Translations under genes and position numbers: made by a program
NCBI GenBank assembly: GCA_943737045.1
Contig: CALSFV010000207.1
Coordinates: 1,241,501-1,305,500, forward strand
Source: Parapristionchus giblindavisi
Lineage: Eukaryota; Nematoda; Chromadorea; Rhabditida; Diplogasteridae
Length of the DNA stretch: 64,000 nucleotides
Direction: 5' to 3'
In this document: positions 11,092 through 25,800 of the stretch, one piece after another
How the letters are laid out: every line of letters begins with the position of its first letter
Position numbering within the stretch: the stretch's first letter is position 1
The notes under the pieces: generated by a model
Databases searched by the model: none
Seen by the model: the letters and a program-made list of their open reading frames with translations, nothing else
What the model was told of the DNA's origin: nothing

Positions 11092-11232
11092 GGCACTACT
11101 TCAGAATAGGGTACCAGACCACCGGGCAAGTCCAAAAAGATGTGAAAAATGAAATAAACACAAAGGAAAGGACGTTTATATTAGACAATTATACTATTAT
11201 TTTGGTGTGGTACTCTATTCTGAAGTAGTGCC
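11092..11232. mobile_element. hAT-like MITE with 8-bp target duplication
   Basis: 141 bp with terminal inverted repeats of about 25 bp (GGCACTACTTCAGAATAGGG at the left; at the right the mirror of GGCACTACTTCAGAATAGAG). It is flanked on both sides by GAACTATT (11084-11091 and 11233-11240), an 8-bp direct duplication typical of hAT elements. No coding capacity. Confidence 0.85.
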
Positions 11233-11930
11233 GAACTATTTGCATGTGAGAGACAGGCACTAATGAATAGACAAATTATGCAAATCATTCTCATCCAGGC
11301 GGTTCTCTTTCATCTCCAACACCTCACTCTCTTTCGAAATAAATTTTTGAACAATCGGCAAAGCACACAATACACGGCATCGAACCATGAACCTACAAAA
11401 TGAAATACGAGCACCTGATACATTATGCCACAACGGTAGTTGAGATGAGGGCCGAAAGCCGAGCTGATCTCAAATGCCTTGTTATTTTGCGATTTTAATT
11501 ATCGATTTTCTCGAAGCTTTTAAACATTTGGTTATTCTCATCAACGGCGTCGTATCAGAATAAGATAGCGGTTCGAATGGTATATGTCACTAATCATATC
11601 TCCACTGGGAGGGTTACCGTTCCCTTGTAACAAGTACACAGCTTGCGCCTTTTTTTGCATATTAAATTAATGACAATTAAAAGGTCTAGGTTTACATGCA
11701 AGGAGACGTTGAATTGAATTACAACACAAAGAACATCAATCGAAAATGGTAATGTAATTCTTTTCAACATTTGCAAGAGTTGGATCATACGCCAATACGG
11801 AATGAATATTATGTTTTGCTGCAGGTGGAATACACATCATGACGTTTTCGACCAATCCTCATCTGGCAACTTGCTTGAAATGATAAAATTGATTAGATTA
11901 GATTAGTTTGAATTACAACACAAAGAACAT

Positions 11931-11972
11931 CAATCGAAAATGGTAATGCAATTCCATTACCATTTTCGATTG
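11931..11972. repeat. Perfect 18-bp stem hairpin
   Basis: CAATCGAAAATGGTAATG, six-base spacer, then the exact reverse complement CATTACCATTTTCGATTG. The left half and about 25 preceding bases also occur at 11711-11760, so half the hairpin is a duplicated block. Confidence 0.8.
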
Positions 11973-12059
11973 AGTCATTTCATCATCCACTCAACTTTTT
12001 CTTTCCATTCATTTTCATTCGTATTCTCACCACGGAGCGGACGATCGACGACGTGCTCT

Positions 12060-12410
12060 GCCCGTCTGGTTGGTATGTCTCCACCTTAGCGCTGGCTCTA
12101 TCAGACATTAGCTCGAGCTCCACCGTAGACCAAAGCTCCGGCTCCACTTGAGATCATAGCCCTGGCTCCATTTTATGCCTTAGCCCAGGCTGCACTTAAG
12201 ACCTTAGCCCCGCTCTACTTGAGATCTTAGGCCCCAACTCCACTCTAGACCTTAGCTCCGGCTTCTCTCTAGACCTTAGCCTCGGCCTCGACCCTAGACC
12301 CTAGCCTCGGCCTCGACCCTAGACCCAAGCTCTGGCTTCATTTCTTGCCTTAGCCCAGTCCACTTGAGATCTTAGCTCCTGCCTCCATATACCTTAGCTC
12401 CAAGCTCCGC
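12060..12410. repeat. Degenerate tandem repeat upstream of the kinase gene
   Basis: About a dozen variants of a roughly 30-bp unit built on CCTTAGCTCCGGCTCCACT and TAGAC, for example near 12130, 12250, 12270 and 12300. Two adjacent units near 12285-12325 are almost identical (CTAGCCTCGGCCTCGACC). It ends about 70 bp before the kinase start codon. Confidence 0.75.
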
Positions 12411-12479
12411 TCATGCAAGCTCTTTTCAGAACTCGTTCCAATTATCTCCTTGTAAGCAGTCGTTGTAGCTAGTCCAGCA

Positions 12480-15276
<2,797 letters not shown>

Positions 15277-15528
15277 ATCAGTCCCTCCTCCCTCGCAGGG
15301 CATAGATAAAGATCTATGATTGATAACAGTTTTCGTTTTATGTAAACACATTTAACAGCACTCCCTGAATCAGGGACCCTGATGTGCATGATACCATACA
15401 GTACAATGTGTATAATGTGATACAGTACATTATGTGTAGCCGCATCAGTGACGGTTTATGAATAAGCTTTCCTCTTTGATCCGTATTGTTGGTCATTTTG
15501 TCCTCGTTCAACAATTAGACAATCGTTC

Positions 15529-15595
15529 CACTACATTCAGTAGATCATTCTCGTATTCTCGCAGGCCATAGATAAAGACCTATGATGTATAACTC
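15529..15595 (+). pseudogene. Duplicated 3'-terminal fragment of the kinase gene
   Basis: Repeats the codons for HYIQ plus the stop and the adjoining 3' UTR (CCACTACATTCAGTAGATCA) without any kinase domain. Too short to be functional. Confidence 0.6.
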
Positions 15596-15819
15596 CCACG
15601 AGATGGAGCGACCTCTTTCGGAAGACTGTTGGATGCAACTTTCTAAGCGAAGCTAAGTGCAAGAATTGGAATTCCATGCACATCAGAGCCCTTGTCTATG
15701 CGAACTCTTGATAAATGTGTTGTAAATGAATGAAAATGAATGATGTATAACAGTTTCGTGTCGTTAACACACATTTATCAAGAGTACTCTCTGATGTGCA
15801 TGATTTATACAGTAAAAAA

Positions 15820-15990
15820 CCTACCCGGCGGATCTACGTTTCACCAGTTCCATATCCCACAAAAGGCAAAAGCTATGGCAATAAATCAGATCAGTGTAAC
15901 GGTAAAGGAAAAAAGGTAAAGGTGAAGGTACAACCCGTTATTCAATTCACACGAAGTCCTGCGGGCGATCACTGCTAGGCCAGTGATAAT
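15820..15990. repeat. Dispersed repeat, CACCAGTTCCATATCCCACA family
   Basis: The first half (CCTACCCGGCGGATCTACG, CACCAGTTCCATATCCCACA) recurs at 41554-41615. The second half (GTAAAGGTGAAGGTACAACC, AAGTCCTGCGGGCGATCACT, CTAGGCCAGTGATAAT) recurs in diverged form at about 50488-50555, 58640-58715 and 60383-60458. Nature unknown; probably the tail of a retroelement or SINE. Confidence 0.6.
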
Positions 15991-16359
15991 TTCAAGGCAG
16001 CAAAAAAATTTCAAATTAGCGAAACTATTATATCTGATCCATAGTGGTCATAAAACTATCATAATACAAGCGTTCCCTCAATCCAAAATAAACTCAGTTT
16101 AACCAGGAAGTTTCGGGTTTCGGACAACCATTCTCGCTACGATCTCTACTCATACGATAATTATTCTTGCCACGGCGGTTCAATAACAGTAATTAAGAGC
16201 GACTCTGGATTTTTCAAACCTATTGCAAAATTGGTCAAAAAAGTCTTAACACGAAAATTCAAATGAGATATACGATGAGCGTTGCGGCGACGCGCTGCGG
16301 CTGCTCGCCATAGGAGCTCTTCTGACTGCAGCTATCACCGGGTTTTGCGAGCTAGGGAA

Positions 16360-16520
16360 CATGCCGAGATGGCTTAGTGGCTAGATGTTTTGTTTAGCGA
16401 TCCGAACACCATAGGTTCGAATCCCGCCCCGTGCAAATCAACTTTGCCGATTTTTCAAAGTGCGGGAGGATTCAAGACAAAGTTAAATGTAGGGGTTTCC
16501 CTCCAATGAACCGCCGTGCT
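16360..16520 (+). mobile_element. tRNA-derived SINE, copy 2
   Basis: Same layout as 8395-8553: A box TGGCTTAGTGG at 16370-16380, B box GGTTCGAATCC at 16414-16424, then the shared tail (CAAATCAACTTTGCCGATTT, AGTTAAATGTAGGGGTTTCC, GAACCGCCGTG). It abuts the TTAA-bounded element that follows. Confidence 0.75.
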
Positions 16521-16530
16521 TGTGCATTAA

Positions 16531-18390
16531 GAGAGCCTGTCTGAGGGAACTCACATATGAGGTGACATAGCGAAAAATAAATATTTTTGTTTGATGTGGA
16601 ATGAAATAGTACACTGCCAGGTGACCTCAACCACACATATGAGAAAGTTTGATTTTGTGTCTGAAGGTTACTGTAAGCGAAAATGTTCATTTGGTCGAAA
16701 AAATTATTTCGGTTCCCAAGCACCCGATCGACTCGGGAGTGGTACCAATCGATTCCTCGAGCGAATACAAGCAACTTTTACTGCGATCGCTTTTTAGTCA
16801 GGACTTCGAAGAATCGAGTTATTACGAAAACAAACTTTTGAACGTTAATTTCTATACGACGGTTCTCTAGGAGGAAGAAATTAAATTTGCTTAAATCGTT
16901 CTACACTTAATTACCTACCTTATATTTAAATATGAAGGCAAACAAACCTGGTCAAATTTGGTTACGAAAGCAAAATATGACAGCAACTCGGTAAAAAAGT
17001 CACTTCACGATCCTTAGTGCGCTTGTCATACTGTAGACACCTTTCTCTTTTCACGGCTCTATGCCCGGACTCTCCCTATAGGTTTAATTTATTTCGTTTT
17101 TACATGTTTTTTTTACTTAAAATTAAAACACACACTAGGGGGAAAACATTTAAAAACGGAATAAATTGAGCAAGAATAAACCAATTAATGGTGCCGGGTA
17201 TAGAGCTGTGAATAAGAAAATATGACAGAGCACCAATTGCTATAGAACCTTTTTAAAGAAAGAAGAATTAAATATGCTTAAAACGTTCTACATCTAATAC
17301 CAAACCTTATATTAAAATATGAAGACCAACAAAAGAGGTCAAGTTTGTATTTGAACGCAAAATATGACAGTGTCTCAGTCGAAGACTACTTCACGATATT
17401 ATTTTGGTGCCTTGTCACTCTGGTGTTGAAATCCATACATGATCACGGATACGAGTATAATCATGCATGATTCGACATTAAATGCATGATCATACATGGG
17501 ATATCCACGGTTCGATATCATACATGGATTCTTCGTGATCGTGTATAGATTTTCCGTGATCTTGCATGGAGCCTCAAAATCCACGCATGATCACGGATAA
17601 CCCATGCATGATTCGAGTATTTTCCATGCTAGATCATGTCATTAATTGCACGAATTTTACTTGAGTCATGCATGGATTCAAACGCCAGAGCATATTGTCT
17701 TATTCACGGCTCTATACCCGGCCCCATTAATTGGTTTATTTTTGCTCAATTTATTCTGTTTTTAAATGTTTTCCCCCTATTGTGTGTTTTAATTTTAAGT
17801 AAAAAACATGTAAAAACGAAATAAATTAAAACTATAGGGGAGTCCGGGCATAGAGCCGTGAAAAGAGACTGGTGTCTACAGTATGACAAGCACACTAAGG
17901 ATCGTGAAGTGACTTTTTTACCGAGTTACTGTCATATTTTGCTTTCGTATCCAAATTTGACCAGGTTTGTTTGCCTTCATATTTAAATATAAGGTAGGTA
18001 ATTAAGTGTAGAACGATTTAAGCAAATTTAATTTCTTCCTCCTAGAGAACCGTCGCAGAGAAATTAACGTTCAAAAGTTTGTTTTCGTAATAACTCGATT
18101 CTTCGAAGTCCTGACTTAAAAGCAATCGAAGTAAAAGTTGCTTGTATTCGCTCGAGGAATCGATTGGTACCACTCCTGAGGCGATCGGATGCTTGGGAAC
18201 CGAAATAATTTTTTCGACCAAATGAACATTTTCGCTTACAGTAACCTTCAGACACAAAATCAAACCTTTTCATATGTGTGGCTGAGGTCACCTGGTAGTG
18301 TACTATTTTATTCCACATCAAACAAAAATATTTATTTTTCGCTATGTCACCACCCCCGGTCAGAATGTCAATTCCCTCAGACATGCTCTC
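16531..18390. mobile_element. 1.86-kb inverted-repeat element bounded by TTAA
   Basis: Arms of about 690 bp are near-perfect reverse complements (16531-17220 against 17699-18390). The ends read GAGAGCCTGTCTGAGGGAA and TTCCCTCAGACATGCTCTC, each with TTAA immediately outside (16527-16530 and 18391-18394), the target used by piggyBac-type transposases. The centre (about 17221-17698) holds a diverged third copy of an arm segment (17240-17400) and then repeats built on ATGCATGATC. No transposase, so non-autonomous. Confidence 0.85.
17415..17690. repeat. Short-repeat cluster ATGCATGATCACGG within the element centre
   Basis: Many inverted and direct copies of CATGCATGATCACGGAT and related strings, in the core of the TTAA-bounded element. 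Confidence 0.65.
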
Positions 18391-18394
18391 TTAA

Positions 18395-19893
18395 AACTAA
18401 ACTTTTAAAAAATACAATGTTTATTAGATTGTGAGGGAAAAAGTACAGACAACAAGAAAATGGTGCACAAGAGCAAAGGAAACGAGGGGACAAGGACAAT
18501 TGCGAAGGAAACAAGAAAAAGAAAAAAAGGAAAAAAAGGAAAACCGGAGTAACGACTTGTGAACATGATATAAACATGATTGATTGAATTTGAATTTGAA
18601 TTTAGGGGCAGGGCTAACATATCAGGATAATATACCTTACAAGGAACAACAGAGAGAGAGAGAAGTAACAGTGATGATAGTGACGCGATATATTAACAAA
18701 GTCAAAAAAGTGGGCGGAGCCTACGTGAAATAAAAGTAGGCCGAGTCACATATTATTATCGTGGCGTGAACAACGGGATGAGATTGGCATATGGTTTCTG
18801 TACACTTGATCTGGGACGACAATTGGAGTACGGTAGGTAGGTAGGGGCGGGGCTTGGCATACGGTATGTGCTTGTTTGTGTGTGCGCGACTATTGCAACT
18901 ACGTCAACAATGGGAGAATGCTACAGTATACACTCTAAGAGTAAGAAAATATTGATTGATTGATTGATTGCAAAGCAAGAATTCATAAATGTCATTTCAA
19001 TTTTTCTCTTCTGAAAATAAAGAATCTAATTCTTTACAACTACAAAATCACTACGAAGCTGAGGTTGGATGATGATGGTTTGGGACGGTTGGAATCCGGT
19101 AGGTTGGTTGAATCAATCAATAATATAGTAGATAGAAAAAAGTGAGAGATATACGAGAAATCATACAGAGCAGAGGTAGACGAATAAAGATAGAGAGTGC
19201 GGGTCTTACAGAGAACCAGGGAATGGATTACGGTAGTCAGGATTGAATCTTACAGGCATTTAGCCATTACGGTAAACAAGAAGGGGTACGGTAGCTGGAT
19301 CGGGGTCAGGATAATCAATCAATAAAGCAGGATGGATTTACTATCAATAAAGTATGTATGTATGTGGGTGGAGTACAAAGTGGAAAAAACATCTAGTTTG
19401 GAAACTTATTATCATACTACTCTTAACTGGAATATCTTGAATATATTGATTTGACTGGACGCGTGAGAGACTCGACTACTGTAGATTTGGGCACTAACCA
19501 TGATATAGTATACGTTATATGAGAGACAGAAAGAAGATATCGATTGATTGATCGAAATTGGCGGGAATAATCAATAATAATTGAGGTACGGTAGTCATTG
19601 AGATTAGACGTGGAGGTGTACGGTATGAGAGAATATTTACTTATTGATCCAAAGGTGGGATGGGTTGGCTTGGCTTGGGGCATAACTTATAGGCAGAAAA
19701 TTTTGAAAAAAAATGCTTAGAGATATCGAATATACTGGATAGAGTAATAATCATCAAGAATTTGTACAATATGGTATAGGAGCGGTCTTGACACGATCGA
19801 GTGCGGGTACGGTAGCTGCCAATCAATTGATCGATATGACGTTGTGGCTACGGTAGTTCAGCCTCAGCGAGCAGAGCATACGATAGAGCTCGT
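18395..19893. other. Region downstream of skn-1 (probable 3' UTR and flank)
   Basis: No coding exon found. It contains TACGGTA and ATTGATTG strings and purine-rich DNA near 18430-18540. On the minus strand an AATAAA lies near 18418-18424, but that would make a very long 3' UTR, so the true skn-1 cleavage site is undetermined. Confidence 0.4.
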
Positions 19894-22800
19894 CTAGTGA
19901 CGATTACTGTAGCTGAGGATGCGGTTGCTCTGAAATATAGTGTGAGTGTTATATCAAATATCAGATGTCAAGGATGAAAGATCAAAGATCAAAGACTAAA
20001 GATCAAAGTTCAAATCACAAACCTCAAAGGGGGACATGTGCGTGGGCTTGGTCTGTCCGCGTCTCTGGCGGCAAGTGCGCGCAGCGACCTTGTTCTTTCC
20101 TGCAAGGAGACAAATAAATCACGGGATCAAACTACAAAGATCGCGAGAGCAAACTACAAAGTTCAAAGATCAAACCACATACCACGTCGGCGAATCTTGC
20201 GAATCAACTGCTTCTGCTGATCGGTCAGCGAGTCCGACTTGAGCAACTTCTGCAGATCGGGCAGGGACATCTACAAGAGATCAAAGGTCATCAGAGTGAT
20301 TACAGACTAAAGATCAAAGATCAAACTCACATCGGAGATCTCGGCGGCGCTCACGGGCAGTCCGTGCGAGGCGGCCAGCTGCTCGTCCTTGGACTGGCGT
20401 CCGCGACGACGCGGGGCCACGGCTGAAGACGATGAGGCCATCATTGATGGAGTGCCTGAACACAAATGCTATGATTAGGATAGATGCACATCAGCTTTCA
20501 CGTCCCAAGCCACGCCCATTCTCACTTTCTTCTCATTCTCATTCTCATTCTCATTCTCATTTACAATTAGTCAACGAGTAGCCAACGGTCTCACACGCGC
20601 ACTACCTGCATATTATACTAGCCAACATACAATTCCAGCTTCTGTCCCTCACTCCCATATCACTTTCCTTCTTTATTCATGTTTCAACCGTCGGATAAAC
20701 AAACAAATAAACAAAACGCACCCCCAATGGTTCTCCTTCCGCCAAAGAACGACGACGCGTTAACGTCCTCATCCTCATCCTCCTCGTCATCATCATCATC
20801 GTCCATCTCCGGATCTTCCATGGCACCACGTCCACCGATCGTCGAATACAGCGACAGGGAGCTCGGGTTAGCTCCGCCCATTAATCCAGAGCCACGGGTA
20901 GCAGACGCCGAGGGCGCGAGCTTGCCGTAGAATCTACAATCAATCAATCAATACCGTAGCCGCAGATACCGTACTCGGCAAGTACCCTATCCGATACAGT
21001 ATACCGTAATCGGCAAGTACCGTAACCCTAGTACCGTACCTGGATTGCGGGCTGCGGTTCTCGCCGTCGGATCCGGTCGAGTAGTGGGGCGACGAGGAGG
21101 TGGACGAGGCGGAGCAGATGGACGAATCGTTAGAGATGGAGACACGCATGGCTTCGGATGTGGCAGTGGTAGCGCCAGTGGTAACGGATGACGTCATCAA
21201 CGACATGGTCGCGTTCAGGTCCTGCAACTTTATTTATTTAATTATTATTTATTATTTAAATATTTATTTATTTATCTGACACCAATGAAAAACACGATTG
21301 CTCCGGAAAAAAACGAATAAAATCTCAAGTTCCGTGTTTGCTTCAGGGTTTCAGGGACTAATAATAAAGGGGCTGACACCTTTGTCTACGCTCTCTCGCT
21401 GTTAGAGAACAGAGAAATAGTGTGCGCAATGAAGAGACCACCATTTTATTTATTTATTTGATACACCCGTGACAGGTGCGACAGCAAATACAGGAGCGAT
21501 AAGAGAAATAATTATCATAAAGATAGAAAGGACTTGGGGAAATTGAGAGAGGTAACCATTGAGAGAGGTTGCGCTCCCTCTAACATCTACGGCTCGATTA
21601 CGATAGCGATATCCCTACCTCATAGACGCCGGCGCCGGTCATGCGTCCGGTGAGCGTGGTGAGCTCGTGGTGGGCGGGCGGCATGGTCTGGTCGTCGAGT
21701 GGTGATGATGCCGCGGCGGTGGGCAGCGCCAGCGGAGGCAGCTGCAGCGTGGACATGTTGAGCACGGCTGCAAAGGGCGGGCATATTAAATAATTCATTA
21801 ATTAATAAAATTAATAATTCATTAATTAATAAATTCATTAATTAATAAATTCATTCATTCATTAGCTAACGAGTAGTGATGATAAAGGGCCGCCATTAGA
21901 ACCGGGACAAGATCAGAGGCCGTATCTATCATACGTGGGCGGGCATTGCCGCTGGAAATGAAAATCGGGGGGTCGGAAGCAAAAAATGGAGCATATATAC
22001 GTCATTTTGAGTGATTTTTGTGGAAAATCGGGGGGTCCGGTGCCAACAATCGGGGGGTGTATTGCCGCTCGCGGCAGTGGTGCCCACGTATGGTATCTAT
22101 AAACGGTGGCAAAGAGTTAGCCGATAAACGGTTCATGGATACACCTATGCAGTACAGAAGCGTACACGACGCGTTTTGATGCAGCAATGAAGCGCGCGAG
22201 TCTCGGTTATCAAATGCGAATATTATCAGCTTATCAGCCAACATACATAGAAATTCCACCCTTTCCAAACTTGGTCTCACTCGCTCACAATTGTCATCGT
22301 AATCTTCTCATTTCTTACATGGCCAATTGTCATCATTTCGCATTACGCGCTTTTAGTCCCTATCAGCACTACCAATATCAATGCAATATAAGAGAAGAAC
22401 CACCAATAGTTCAATAGTTTAGTTCTCCTGTACAAAGCCATATTCCTACTAAAAGTTTAAGTGAATGGGCACTGCAACCCGAGGACCCTCGTAACCATAA
22501 CCGTAACCGTATCACCCACGTTCTCTCGACTGGTACGAGGCGGTTCCGTCGGGCGCCGAGTCGAACCAGAACTGATTCGGTGCGGGATAGCCGTTGGTCG
22601 CGTTCACCGTCAGCGGTTCAACAACAGTGAGCGAGGGAAGCTGAAGTTCAATCAATCAATCGATAAGATCTACAGTATCAATCAATAAGAACTACAGTAT
22701 CCATAGGATCTACAGTATCCTTCGCAAGTAGTCCCTGAGAATCAATCAATCAATACCTGAGCAGAAGTCGGAGTGGGCAGTGAGCCAACGCGGACCATAT

Positions 22801-25800
22801 AGTCGAGCTCGGTTACTGCAAACAAGCTCGATCAATCGATATTCGAGTTCCGTAACCAGCCAATCGATTAATCAATCAATCGATAACTCACGATTGGCCG
22901 GATTGTAGGGTGCAATCGTGGCGAGAGACACGTTCTGAAGCAGACTCTCAGATGTGGGCGCTGGGCCAGTGTAGGCAGTGGGCGCGGACACTGCAAGAGA
23001 GCCAATCAATCAATCAATCAATCAATACTTATTACAGTATCCCCCAGCTACAGTATCCGAAAGTACCGTAATCGTAACGTACTGGTATTGATGGGGCAGC
23101 CAATTCCGGCTCCCTGCGTGGGCATCAGCATGTTCAGCTCGCCGCACTCCTTGCCAAGGTCTTCAAAGAGCGATTCAACGTCCGCCTGGAAAATCAAAGA
23201 TCTTGCTAAACTAATCGAGAGATCAAAAGATCAAAGATCAGGCTACAGTAATCGAGCGATCAAAAGACCAAAGCTCAGGCTACTTTAATCGAGAGATCAA
23301 AGATCAAAGATCACTCACGTCAGTGGGCGTGATCGAGTTGCGCTTCAACTTAGTGTCGTTGGCGGGCGCTCCAGATGTCGTCGAGGTCGTCGTCGACGAT
23401 GGCGAAGCGAGACCAGAGGAGGATGAAGATGAGGATGAGGATGAAGCCGAGGGTGAGGTCGAGCCAGACGAGGTCGATGCTGATGATGAGGAAGAACACG
23501 AGGACGATGAGGCAGCCGACGAGGTCACGCTGGAACCGCCCTTGCGAACGCTCTGCAATAATTCTAATTTAATTTATCTTACATTGAATAAATGTGTGAC
23601 AACAAGTAAATGAGAGCGAATTGAGTATGCTATAGTTATCTTCATTTTGTGTGCATATTATGTTGTCATAGCCAAGGCTCAACACTAACATGCGGTGCAA
23701 TAGTCACACAGCATCATTAGAGGTTCGAAAAAAGGGCCGAGTCTACAGATAAAAGCAACTTACGCGATCGGTGAAATCGCCAAAGGTACGACTCGTGTAG
23801 AAGTCCTCAAAGTAGACCTTGGAGAGGTCTTCGTAGCGGGAGGATTCCTCGCGAGAGAGAGGCTGCAATGGAATTGATCAACTACAAATAAAGTAAATTC
23901 AATGCCATCATTTTGTGCAAGCATTCCCAAGAAGTGTAGTCGTATTTTTAGCCAAAATCGAAGAAAAAACACTTAGCAAAATGTCTCCAGGCATGTTCGC
24001 TTTGACAATTTGACGTATCACCTTGACGCATTATCATTAACATATTAAAGTTCACATCTGCGCAATTTTCAATCTAATGTGTATGCAAATTTACACTTTG
24101 TTTCTTCCACCTCCTTTGGCTTCCATAAAAGGAAGCAAGACTCAATGTAAATGACTCATTGCCCAATTTATAAGTGCGCGTTCCTCAACAACGGCCGTCT
24201 CATTCCTTCAAGGATTATGTGCAACACGGCAAAACGAAAGCAGACACTTTGAGACTTAAGAGCTCCCTTGTCGACACTTGTATATAAACTGCGCTTCGAT
24301 TCGCTCTCTAAAGTCAGTCTCATTCTTCTCTCATCTTCCACCATCCAACATGGCTCCCTCCATCCTCTCCATCTTCCTGCTCGCCTCAGCAGCCCTTGCT
24401 TCCACCATCGTACTCGATCACATTCTACCCGCCACGGTAACCATCGCGGGTACCCCTGGTTTTGGAAACCATTTCGGGTTCCCCACTTTGGGTAAACCAT
24501 AAACCATTCTTGCAGCTTCAAGAAGAATTCTCGTCCAAGCCGGGAAGCCGGTCGCAGTCACTCGACATCAACATACGCTTGCTCACCGTGCTAGCGCTAC
24601 AGCAGAACGTAAGCGAGCTAGTATAGTTAATACTAGCTAGCTAGCATTAACCCCAGAAGACCAACCCGAGAAATTACAGGGCTGGCAGCTCTACAAGCGC
24701 CACTTCTACCGCTTTTACGAGCTCGATTTGTACTGGGTAAGCTCCTTGGCATAGTGCACAAAGCATTCAAATCCGTTCCAGGTTCCCGCCGAGAATTTCT
24801 GTCGCTCGCTCGGAGGCCATCTCGTCTCCATCGAGGACGAATCAGAGAACAAATTCGTGCACCAACTCCGTAAAAGTACTGTTACTCTTAGTTTTTCGTA
24901 TACAGTAACCCCTTCTATCTTTGTAGAATCCAACATCTGGATCGGTCTCAATAAGCTCAACGATTCACTGTCGCAAGTGTACGAGTGGATCGACGGTAGC
25001 GAGTCGCGGTTCCTCAACTGGGACTCCACTCAGCCCAACGAGCCAAAGGTACGTGTGGCAGATGTCAGAGAATATTGAAATTCTGCTAAACACCGTAAGT
25101 CTTGCCCCTGCTGCAGGTAGACTGCGCGTACATGGCGTACCAGCAGGACGAGCGCTTCGGCACGTGGTTCGACTACGCCTGCGAGTCGTCTCTGCCCAAC
25201 TTCTTCGTGTGCAAGACGCCCGCGCCCTACTAGGCGGCTGCATGACGGCAGAAACTTATCAATCGGCATCTGCCCGGCGACTTTCACCCTCTTATTGTAC
25301 GTAAAAAGTACCCAAAATACTGTGTATATGTTCCCATCCATAAATATGTTTACATTTAAATATGCATGGTGTGCCTTGTGCTTAATCGCACACATTCCAT
25401 CGCGTCTTCAAGACGCTCCAACACATAGACACAAGCTCATTCATCGTTTACGATTTCCGCCCATAGTCACAGCAGAATCACAAGGATCCATCGACACGGC
25501 CTCTCGCTATCTCTCGCGCCCTGTTCCCCTTATCTTTGAAATGGCTGACCCCGTCTACGGCCGACCTCTGTGAGCAAGCAAAGCCTCTCTTTCATCTCTC
25601 AAGCATGTCTATCTCTGAACTTTGATTTCACACACTCTTTCATTATATGTTGTCACACAAGAGTGAACAATGCTCTGCATTACTGCGCTAGTCAAAATAG
25701 ATTTTCATAGATACGGTAGTACGCACCACAGAACAAACTTACCATCACACCGAACATTATATATTTATTTATTTATTCACATTTAGCTAAAAAATTTATG

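Larger units (their letters stand above)
9894..12479. other. Intergenic region between EGF-protein gene and kinase gene (divergent promoters)
   Basis: The two flanking genes are transcribed away from each other, so both promoters lie here. I see no clear TATA box. The region holds a (TAA)n tract (about 10838-10866), an hAT-like MITE (11092-11232), a duplicated 50-bp block with a perfect hairpin (11711-11760 and 11908-11972) and a degenerate tandem array (12060-12410). At about 10452 a short frame (VNKELLKLNYYG) weakly resembles the first residues of the kinase (VDKELAKANYYHG); it may be a relic, but this is uncertain. Confidence 0.5.
15277..16359. other. Kinase 3' region and duplicated 3'-end fragments
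   Basis: The last codons and start of the 3' UTR (CCACTACATTCAGTAGATCA and GGGCATAGATAAAGATCTAT near 15260-15320) recur at about 15529-15590 (CCACTACATTCAGTAGATCA, GGCCATAGATAAAGACCTAT). The following UTR part recurs again at about 15741-15812 (GATGTATAACAGTTTCGT, CTGATGTGCATGAT). These look like partial duplications of the gene's 3' end. A dispersed repeat follows at 15820-15990. No further gene. Confidence 0.6.

Noticed and set aside
17399..17690. Possible CRISPR-like repeat array
   Set aside because: Short irregular inverted repeats within a eukaryotic mobile element; no regular spacers, and the genome is eukaryotic.
20679..20930. Plus-strand Ser-rich frame
   Set aside because: Antisense shadow of the acidic skn-1 exon at 20933-20722.
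24168..24521. 117-codon minus frame opposite the lectin start
   Set aside because: Shadow of the lectin's first exon and promoter; no similarity.
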